A stretch of DNA of 64,000 nucleotides from Sapria himalayana (taxonomy: Eukaryota > Streptophyta > Magnoliopsida > Malpighiales > Rafflesiaceae), in contig JAREIK010014499.1 of NCBI GenBank assembly GCA_029783825.1, positions 57,680 to 121,679 of the forward strand, written 5' to 3'. The stretch's first letter is position 1, and the number at the start of each line of letters is the position of its first letter. Of this stretch, positions 55,001 through 64,000 are shown one piece after another. Under the pieces are notes generated by a model that ran no database searches, was not told the origin of the DNA, and saw nothing but the letters and a program-made list of their open reading frames with translations. Position numbers and translations under genes: made by a program.

Positions 55001-56639
55001 GTTATTTCATTGTTTAAATAAAACCTATAAACCAATAAATTCCTAAAAACATAAATCGCTAAACTTATAAACGACAAAACCTCTAAATACTTAAACCATT
55101 AAACTGGTAAACATTAATAATAATTCATAAATCTTATTTTAATTTTTATTCAGTATAATTTTAAATTTTTATTTAATTATTTATCAGTTTATTTTATAGA
55201 AATATTAATTACAAAATAAATTATTAGTGATACAGATCTAATTTAAATTAAACTGGTATACCCAAAATAATAAAGAATAAATCTCAATATTATTTTTTTC
55301 ATTATAATTTTAAATATTCATTTTAATTATTTATTTGTTTATTTTTATATAAATATTAAATTAAGAAATAAATTATGAGTTAAGACAAATATAATTATAT
55401 AAATTAATTTTCATCAAAAAAAATATGGATAAACTTTTTAAAAGAAAAAAAAAATTTCAAAACAATAAATTATTATATAGTAATATAATTTAAATTCTTC
55501 TGAATCATTTTAGATTTGTTTATTATATTTTAATTGATAGCTATCATATTAATAATAGATTATTAATTTATTTTTTGATCATTTTTAGAATATTTATCAA
55601 TAATAATGTTTATATTGAATTTATATGATATATAAATATAATGATTATTATAACTAAATATTGAATTCACATTTAAAAAAAATTTAAAAATTATTATATT
55701 TTCAAAAGTTATAAACATTGAAATATCAAAAAATAATAAAAATAAATATTTTTTATTTTAATTTTTAATAAAAACCTATAAACCACTAAATGCTATACAC
55801 AGTAAAATCAGTAAACTCCTAAGGCCCGTAATGCCTAAATACATAAACCATTAAGCTGCTATATACTACTTAATAATTAAGAAATCTAATTTTTATTTAA
55901 TTTATTATTATTTTTAATATTCATTTTAAATATTTAATAAGTTTATTTTATATAAATATTATTACAAAATAAATTGTGAGTGCGACAAATATAATTTAAA
56001 TAATTTATTTTTAATCAAAAAAAATATATACGCTTATAAAAGAAGTACAATTTAAAATTAAAAATTATTATCCAGTAATATTTTTTACTTTAATTTTGAA
56101 TCAATTTGGGGTTTTCTAAATATTTTTTAGTAATATATATCTTATTATTAATAGTTTTACTAATTTAATTTTGATCATTATTATAATATCTATCAATAAA
56201 ATTGTTTATATTGAATTTATACGATATATAATTATTAAAATTATTATAACTAAATATGGTATTCACATTTGAAAAAATTTTAAATATTATTATATTCTCA
56301 AAGTTTATAACCTATGAAAATGACAAAAAATTACAAATTTTTTTTTGTTATTTATTGTTTAAATAAAACCTATAAACCACTAAATGCCTAAAAACATAAA
56401 TCGCTAATCACCTAAATGACAAAACTTCTAAATACTTAAACTATTAAATTGGTATACTTAATAATAAATCATAAATCTCATTTTAATTTTTATTAAGTAT
56501 AATTTTAAATTTTTATTTTAATTATTTATCAGTTTATTTTTATAGAAATATTAATTACCAAATAAATTATTAGTGAGATAGATCTATTTTAAATAATTTA
56601 TTTTTTATCAAAAAAAATATGCTTATAAAAAGAGGCAAA

Positions 56640-56690
56640 ATTTTAAAAACAAAAATTTATTAAAATGAAATTTATGATTTATTATTAATG
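56640..56690. other. Satellite orientation switch, reverse to forward
   Basis: Reverse monomer sequence (AGGCAAAATTTTAAAAAC, then AAAAATTTATT) changes to forward monomer sequence (AAAATGAAATTTATGATT) at about 56,658. The monomer phases do not complement those at the 25.35-kb switch, so a single clean inversion would not explain both. Confidence 0.85.
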
Positions 56691-57989
56691 TATACCAATT
56701 TAATACTTTAAGTATTTAAACATTTTGCCGTATAGGTGTTTAGAGATTCATGTTTTAGGCATTTAGTGGTTTAAAGGTTTTATTTAAACAATAAATTACA
56801 AAATAAATTTGTAATTTTTTGTCATTTTCATAAGTTATATCCTTTGAAAATATAATAATATTTAAAATTTTTTGAAATGTGAATACAATATATAGTTATA
56901 ATAATTTTAATAATATATATCATATAAATTCAATATAAAAATTATATTGATAGATATATAATAATGATTAAAATTAAATAATAAACTACTAATAATAAGA
57001 TAGATAATAATTAAAAATATTTACAAAACCCAAATTGATTCAAAATTAATGTAAAAATATTATTGGATAATAATTTTTAATTTTTAAATTTCTACTTCTT
57101 TTATAAGCGTATATTTTTTTTTATTAAAAATAAATTATTTAAATTATATTTGTCGTACTCATAGTTTATTTTGTAATAAAATTTATATAAAAATAAACTA
57201 ATAAATAATAAAATGAATATTTAAAATTATAATAAATTGAAATAAAATTAGATTTCTTAATTATTAAGTATATAGCAGTTTAATAGTTTATGTATTTATG
57301 CATTACGGGCTGTAGGACTTTACTGATTTAACTGTGTATGCATTTAGTGGTTTATAGGTTTTATTTAAACAATGAAATAACAAAAAATTTATTTTTTTTT
57401 ATTTTTTCATATTTTCAAAGGTTATAACCTTGCAAAATATAATAATTTTAAAATTTTTTCAAAGTGAATACAATATTTAGTTATAATACATTATATTTAT
57501 ATATCATATAAATTCAATATAAACATATTTATTGATAAATATTCTAATAATGATGAAAAAATAACTGAATAATCTATTATTAATAAGATAGATATCAATT
57601 AAAATATATTTACAAAACCTAAAATAATTTAGAAGCAAATCAAAATATATCACTATATAATAATTTTTTGTTTTGAAATTTTTTTTTCTTTTAAAAAGTT
57701 TATCTATATTATTTTGATGAAAAATCATTTATATAAATTTATTTATGTAACTTATAATTTATTTTGTAATTAATATTTATATAAAAAAACAAATAAATAA
57801 TTAAATTTGAATATTTAAAATTAAAATAAAAAAATTAGATTTATTCTTTATTATTTAGGATATACTAGTTTAATTGAATTTAGATTTGTCTCACTAATAA
57901 TTTATTTTGTAATTAATATTTCTATAAAAAAACTGATAAATAATTAAAATAAAAATTTAAATTATAATTAATAATTAAATAATTTATTT
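56659..57989 (+). repeat. Satellite array, forward, from the switch to E2 D
   Basis: Two monomers with palindromes near 56,836 and 57,420. The second is of the long type and ends in its internal duplication where E2 D begins, as at E2 A. No gene. Confidence 0.91.
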
Positions 57990-60434
57990 TGTTCCTCACT
58001 CAACTCTAGAATGATTGTTAAAGCTCTAACCAAAATATATGAGCTTTTACTTTATCTCTATTTTTATCATCATATTTGATGTTGAATCACTCGGCTATCA
58101 AAGGTAATTTGACTCATGTACGCTAACAGACTAAACCAAAGTTGTACCCCTATGTGTTGAAATAGCTAGTTGTTGAGGATGCTATTTATATTGATTATTG
58201 TAATTTCTTCAAAATATCTCTCATTCACACACTCAAAGCAATCTTTTTTAAACATAGTTCACCTATAAAAAAATAACCACCTTGTAGCCTATTAGTACAA
58301 ACTACTTTCTGAGGTGGTTTGAGCATGGCAAGAAGTATGGGCTCTCTTTCAATGAAGAATCAAAAATTTATTTTATTGGCATGTTTAAGCCTTTTTTATA
58401 TATCCTCATGGATATGAAAAGTATCATTTCATTCTTTTTATATTAAATGAGTTATGTATACAAGCTCACAATACCCAAAAAGGTGTAAATGAATCATATT
58501 CAAATGTATAAAGGTTCTAATAATTGCTCAAATATTAGTCTTGCATATTGACACTCGAGGTCACAAATCAAACAAAAATGCCATAGTGATATTTCCAATC
58601 CCAAGAATTTTAGCTAAAGAAAGTTATAAAGAGTAGTACTTGAGCTTTTACTATTTCTAGGGTCATGACTTTTGCTCTTGAGGAATGTCCAAAGTTACAT
58701 TCATTCCTAGTGCAATGACTTTGCAATATAAAGATAAAATGCACAAGCTATGGTCATATCCAATACTGTGACCCAGTATTATAGTAATTAAATATTATTC
58801 ATGATCATTCTTAGTGCCTTAACAATATTTTAAACATAGAGACACAAGTTATGGCATATTCTTATCGATATGATTTTGTGTTCTAGAGACAAATATACAA
58901 TCATGACCATTGCTAATGCTACAATAATCTAAAGCAAGAAAGAGACTTAATCCATAACTCACCCCTTGTGTCATGACTTTGTGTTACATTTACAAAAAGA
59001 TAAATCTGTGACATTCCTAAAAGTTTGTGAATTTCAATATAAATTTAATACTTTGTCATTTGATTATAAAGTGGAAAACATGAGATTTAGGATTTAGGGT
59101 TTATAGACCAGGGATATAGTTTATTGTTTAGGGTTTAGGATTTAATGTTTAGGTTTTATGGTTTTTTTGTTTTTTTTTTGGAAAATACACACTTTTTTAT
59201 CATTTAGGGACACAACTTACAAGAGACTAAAAGTTGACTAATTTAGGCCAGCCCACCAAATCATATGTACCTTAATGATTCTATTAAAAAATACATAAAA
59301 AACATAATGCCTAATAATTCCAAGCGTACAATACAACTAAAATCACCTGGCATTCCCGGACTTCAGAGTTGGCATTGAGTCATTATGCACAATGCATGCT
59401 TTCAATTCAGATTTGTCCAAGCCTTTTGGAGGAACCTGAATGATGCACATATTAAACCTATGCAAAAATATGATTGTGCATGTTTGTGACATGCAGCATC
59501 AAGCATTTGCCTATGTCATTGCTATGCAATGGAATACATGTAAAACTGAATACCCATAAATTCACAAGTCCATAACTACGACACTTTGTCAATTCATTCT
59601 AACCTTCAAATTCCACATTCTTTGCTCCAATGATCCTCAAAAGAGTATCTCCTGGGTTAAATGCTTCCTCCTAGAGCTCCAAGAAGTGGCTGTACGTTGC
59701 ACAGACAAATATCAAAAAATATGCATGCATCGGTGCATGTGTGATGAGGTCCATCTCATAGTCTAATTATCTACGCATACAACCAAGCTAGATACAAGTA
59801 AAATTACAAAATGCTATAAAGATGGTCTTCTGCTCCCGGGAGTGTAGCATCGCCAAATGTGTAGTTACAAAATGCATTAGTGGGCCCCACCTAAAGATAC
59901 TCATGGGTCTAGTTGCTCCCATTGCATGCTACATAGAGAAAAGACAAGATTGTGTGTGTGAGTGTCATGATTCGTCTCTACAAGTACATGGTGCATACAA
60001 AGTCCAAAATACAAAAAAGACTACAACATAACTACAAGTTTGAATATTTCGCTCCCGTGTGGCCGGTCTGGACTCCATTGGTTACTGGCCCTGCTTGGTG
60101 ATGCTTCAGATTTTACCAACTTTCCAATTAATCATGGATTACCCGCTACTCCTGTTGGGAGACGTTGGGTGGCCCTCTATGCTGCCTGATAGGGTTAGTG
60201 GGACCCACTACTAGCTACTCCTGGGTTTACTCCCGACCACTTTGCTCGGTCTCGTAAGTTGTCTGAATGTTATCATCCCCTTGCTAGTGGGGCCCTCTAC
60301 AAGTTGGTGGCCCATAGTTCTGGCTGCTTCAACGACTTGCTGGCCCCCTCTTAATGCTACACCAAAATGGATAAGATATGTGCATGTGTGTACTGTGGTC
60401 CATCGCTATGTGTTTTGTGCTGCAGCAGTATCAG
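57990..60434 (+). repeat. E2 copy D, full length
   Basis: About 2,445 bp, the most complete copy together with copy A. It starts about TGTTCCTCACTCAACTC and ends GCAGCAGTATCA, followed by GGGTTTAGGAG of the satellite. Small indels relative to copy A include about 20 bp present here near 58,325-58,345 and lost from A. Short ORFs at 59,822-60,031 and 60,242-60,457 are not shared intact with the other copies. Function and class are unknown. Confidence 0.82.
59083..59161 (+). repeat. Degenerate telomere-like tract in E2 copy D
   Basis: TTTAGGG-type motifs (ATTTAGGGTTTATAG, TTTAGGGTTTAGG) followed by a T-rich run, at the same position as in copies A and C. Confidence 0.85.
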
Positions 60435-62928
60435 GGTTTAGGAGTTTAGTAATTTAATTATTTAGGTATTTTTTGGTTTATAGATCTTATTTAAATAATT
60501 AAATAACAAAAAATTATTTTATAATTTTTTTTTTTTTCACGGTTATAACCATTGAAAATATTATAATTTTTAATTTTTTTCAAATATTAATACAATATTT
60601 AATTATAATAATCATAAAAATTAAATATCATGTAAATTCAATATAAATATTATATTGATCGATATTATAATGCTGATCTTAAAATAGATTAATAAACTAT
60701 TATTAATAAGATATATATTAATTAAAATATGTATGCAAACTAAAATGATTCAAATCAAAGTAAATATATTACTAAATAATAATTTTTTAATTTTAAATTT
60801 TTGATTCATTTTATAAGCTTATAAATTTTTTTGATGAAGATAAATTATTTAAATTATATTTGTCTCATTCATAATTTTATTTTGCCATTAATATTTCTAT
60901 AAAAATAAACTATTAAATATTAAAATGAATATTAAATTATAATGAATACAAATAAAAATGAGATTTATGATTAATTATTTAGGGAATTCCAGTTTAATGC
61001 TTTAAGTATTTAGGAGTTTAGGAGTTTAGTGATTTAAGTGTTTAGGAATTCAGTAGTTTATATGTTTTATTTTAATAATGAAATAACAAAAAATTATTTT
61101 TTTCAAATTTTTTATCAATTTTGAAGGTTATAACCTTTATAAATATAATAATTTTAAAATCTTTTCAAATGTGAATACAATATTTAGTTATAATAAACTT
61201 AATAATTATATATCATGTAAATTAAAAATAAATAATTTTATTGATAGATATTAATAAACTAAATATAAATAAAATATAATATAATAATTATCAAAAATAA
61301 ATTAATAAACTATTATTTATTGATAGATATTTATATATTATTTATAAATACTTAAACCTTTAAGATGGTTTAAATGTTTAAGTATTTAAGGGTTTTGGGT
61401 TTAGGAGTTTAATGATTTAAGCATTTAGGTATTTAGTAGTTTATAGGTTTTATATAAACAATAAAATACAAAAAATTTATTTTTGTAATTTTATCTCATT
61501 TTCAAAGATGATTACCTTTAAAATATAATAATTTTTTAAATTTATTTTGAAATGTAAATATAATATTTAGTTTATAATAACATTATATTTATATATCATA
61601 TAAATTCAATAAAAAAATTTTATTGATAAATATTCTAATAATGATCAAAAAATAAATTAATAATCTATTATTAATAAGATAGATCATTAAAATATAATTA
61701 CAAAACCTAAAATGATTCAAAGCAAGCAAAATAAATCCTATATAATAATTTTTTGTTTTGAATTTTTTTTATTTAAAAAAGTTTATGTATATTTTCTCGA
61801 TGAAAAATATATATAAATTATATTTGTCTAACTTATAATTTATTTTGTAATTATTATTTTATAAAATAAACAAATAATAATTAAACTGATATTTAAAATT
61901 ATAATGAAAAAAATGAGATTTATTATTTATTATTTAGGGATACCGTTTAATTAAATTAGATATTTCTCACTAATAATTTATTTTGTAATTAATATTTCTA
62001 TAAAATAAACTGATAAATATTTAAAATAAAATTTAAAATTATACTGAATAAAATTTAAAATGAGATTTATTATTTATTATTAATGTATACCAGTTTAATG
62101 GATTAAGTATTTACAGGTTTTTTTCATTTAGGATTTTTCGATTTATGTTTTTAGGCTTTAGTGGTTTATACGTTTTTATTTAAAAAAATAAAAATCAAAA
62201 AAAATTTTATAATTTTTTCTCATTTTCATAGATTATAACCTTTGAAAATATATAATTTAAATTTTTTTGAAATGTGAATACAATCCTTTGTTATAATAAT
62301 ATTAATAATTATATCTATAAAATTCATATAAGAATATTATAAAGAATTTTTGGTTTTTGAGATTTAGAAGTTATTGATTTAAGTATTTAGGCATTTAGTG
62401 GTTTATAAGATTTATTTAAACAATGAAATTACAAAAAAAATTATTTTTGTTATTTTTTTCACATTGTCAAAGGTTATAACATTTGAAAATATAATAATTT
62501 TAAAATTTTTTAAAATGTGAATAAAATATTTAGTAATAATAATCATTATAATTATATATAAATAAACTAATTATAAAAATTTTATTGATAGATATGATAT
62601 CAATTATCAAAATAATTTAATAAACTATTATTAATATGATAGATATAAATTAAAATATAATTACAAAACCTAAAATGATTCAAAATCAATGTAAAATTTA
62701 TTACTAATAATTTTTTGTTTTTAAATTTTTACTTATTTTATAAGATTATATTTTTATTAAAAGTAAAATATTAATATTATATTTGTCTAACTAATTATTT
62801 ATTTTGTAATTAATATTTATATAAAAAATATACTAATAAATATTTAAAATGAATATTTAAAATTATAATGAATACAAATTAAAATGAATACAATTAAAAT
62901 GAAATTTAGGATTTATTATTGTTGTATA
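60435..62928 (+). repeat. Satellite array, forward, between E2 D and E3
   Basis: Palindrome centres lie near 60,540, 61,128, 61,512, 62,230 and 62,470. The 61,128-61,512 interval is the 385-bp E2-associated unit. The 62,230-62,470 interval is only about 240 bp because of a jump near 62,325-62,345. Single-base losses look unusually frequent here (for example 60,735-60,780 and 61,690-61,740) compared with homologous monomers. No gene. Confidence 0.9.
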
Positions 62929-63492
62929 TAAATTTATTTTTTGATAATCTATTTGTATAACCAAATATTTTTTTCTTTTTTAATATTTTCATGTAAATGC
63001 AGAAAAGGAAATATTAAGGGCCGGAGATCCAGCAGTAGCATAATAATGGAGGTCTCGCTGACTGGACAGCGGGCCAAATTGGAGCAGAGCCTGACCCTCT
63101 CATGATCCGACTACTCAGGTTAAATGAACCAGAGAAATTTTAATATAAAATGTTTTGTAATTTTTTTTGGTGGTGGCTTTTTTTGACCCATGGAATTTTT
63201 CATTATCTCTCTCTCTTCTCGCTGTGCGATTTATCACGACTATTTTGTGTGCTGCATACTATAAGACATTTTTGTTGCTTTAATCTGTAACGCAAAAGCA
63301 TTTTTCTGGTGGATTTAGCTATCGTACTGAGTGCTAGCGAACCACATTTTTCGCTGTTTATTTCTCATTTTTTGATTCTATCATGGATGGTTGCTGAATT
63401 GGGATATATATATTTGCTTGTTTTCTCTTCTTTCTGTGTTTCTGTATCTCAATCTCACTGCCCTGGATGCACAAATGCCCCAAAATTATATG
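62929..63492 (+). mobile_element. E3: 0.56-kb non-satellite insertion, possible gene-fragment capture
   Basis: A unique, more balanced-composition segment inside a monomer. GTATA (62,924-62,928 and 63,493-63,497) flanks it, where uninterrupted monomers have a single GTATACC, which fits a 5-bp target duplication but could be chance. Inside are a T-rich tract ending TGCAG at 62,998-63,002, a short open frame to a TGA at 63,103, then about 380 bp without a long ORF that looks like a 3' untranslated or downstream region. No transposase or terminal repeats are visible, so the mechanism is unknown. Confidence 0.6.
63004..63105 (+). pseudogene. Putative captured terminal exon fragment
   Basis: Directly after a splice-acceptor-like polypyrimidine tract and CAG (63,000-63,002), one frame reads 33 codons ending MEVSLTGQRAKLEQSLTLS and then TGA. 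Upstream of it lie a basic residue pair and a run of four serines. The amino-acid mix looks like ordinary protein, unlike the I/Y/F/N-rich noise of the satellite. I do not recognise the parent gene. It has no promoter or upstream exons here, so it is at most a gene fragment. It may also be chance. Confidence 0.4.
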
Positions 63493-64000
63493 GTATACCT
63501 GATTAATGGATCAATTATTTAGGGGTTTTATCATTTAAGTTTAGCAAATTATATTTTTAGGCATTTAGTGGTATATAGATTTTATTTATATAATAAAAAT
63601 AATTTTTTTATGATTTTTTTTAGATTTTCAAAAGGTTATATAACCTTTAAAAAATAAAATAATTTTAAAATCTTTTGAAATGTGATACCATGTATAATTA
63701 TATTAATCTTATTAATTATATATCATATAAATTCAATATAAATAATTTTAATCATAGATATTATAATAATGATCAAAATTAAATTAATAAACTATTATTA
63801 ATATAAATATTAATTAAAATATATTTACATTACACAAAATGATTCAAAATCAAAAAAAAATATATTACTAAATAATAATAATTAATTTTTAAATTTTTCC
63901 ATCTTTTTATAAGCTTATATTTTCTTATGATTAAAAATAAATTATTTAAATAAAATCTGTCTCACTCAAATTTATTTTGTAATTAATTTTTCTAAAATTA
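63493..64000 (+). repeat. Satellite array, forward, to window end
   Basis: The monomer resumes at GTATACCTG with the 8-mer tract and a decayed palindrome near 63,640 (AGGTTATATAACCTTT, with two extra bases in the centre). It continues in phase to the end of the window. No gene. Confidence 0.9.

Larger units (their letters stand above)
38554..56658 (-). repeat. Satellite array, reverse, main 18-kb block
   Basis: The longest uninterrupted array, about 29 monomers. Palindrome centres near 39,060, 39,825, 40,400, 40,938, 41,675, 42,275, 42,842, 43,427, 44,025, 44,617, 45,367, 45,970, 46,687, 47,262, 47,859, 48,448, 49,021, 49,757, 50,348, 50,950, 51,538, 52,128, 52,725, 53,256, 53,846, 54,422, 54,958, 55,705 and 56,302. 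Spacings cluster at 575-605 bp, with units of about 531-538 bp and about 717-765 bp recurring in a non-random order, which suggests multi-monomer higher-order repeats. No mobile element and no gene were found in it. Confidence 0.93.

Noticed and set aside
63309..63506. 65-codon ORF at the 3' side of E3
   Set aside because: It runs out of E3 into the satellite, so its end is created by the insertion. Its sequence is hydrophobic and T-rich without a motif.

Overview
The window looks like gene-poor, extremely AT-rich repetitive DNA from a flowering-plant nuclear genome. Three things suggest a plant: relics of a BED/hATC-type hAT transposase of the Ac/RICESLEEPER kind, degenerate Arabidopsis-type telomere motifs (TTTAGGG), and satellite arrays carrying nested, co-amplified transposons. 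I see no intact host gene, no rRNA or tRNA gene and no CRISPR array. A species cannot be named from the sequence.

About three quarters of the window is one satellite family. The usual monomer is about 575-605 bp, with recurrent variants of about 385, 530-540 and 720-765 bp. Each monomer has three landmarks: a perfect or near-perfect 26-32 bp palindrome centred on GGTTATAACC; about 10 tandem degenerate telomere-like 8-mers (TTTAGGAG, TTTAGTGA and similar); and, in the long variant, a tandem internal duplication of about 150 bp that carries an AGATCT site. Orientation is defined here as + when the TTTAG-rich strand is the top strand. It is + from 1 to about 25,347, - from there to about 56,658, and + again to the end.

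Four kinds of sequence interrupt the satellite. (1) A 3.7-kb hAT element: copy A (6,715-10,390, +), copy B (17,219-20,914, +) and a 5'-half copy C (31,071-33,035, -). All sit at the same 8-bp target, GCATTTAG, in the telomere-like tract, and all encode broken transposases. (2) An unidentified 2.45-kb element, here called E2: copies A (12,408-14,861, +), B (29,999-31,071, -, truncated), C (36,435-38,553, -, internally deleted) and D (57,990-60,434, +). Its middle holds a TTTAGGG-like patch. (3) A chimera in which hAT copy C and E2 copy B are fused by a deletion equivalent to about 5.1 kb. (4) A 0.56-kb insertion, E3 (about 62,929-63,492), that looks like a captured terminal exon with its 3' flank.

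The elements were not inserted independently. Shared junctions with matching flanking monomers show that hAT and E2 inserted early and were then copied as passengers of higher-order satellite repeats of 10 kb or more. Later changes were an inversion or head-to-head junctions, deletions, and a recent duplication of about 1.0 kb at 46.3/48.05 kb with a 1.76-kb offset. Nothing here appears to be an expressed gene system. The interest lies in satellite architecture and evolution.
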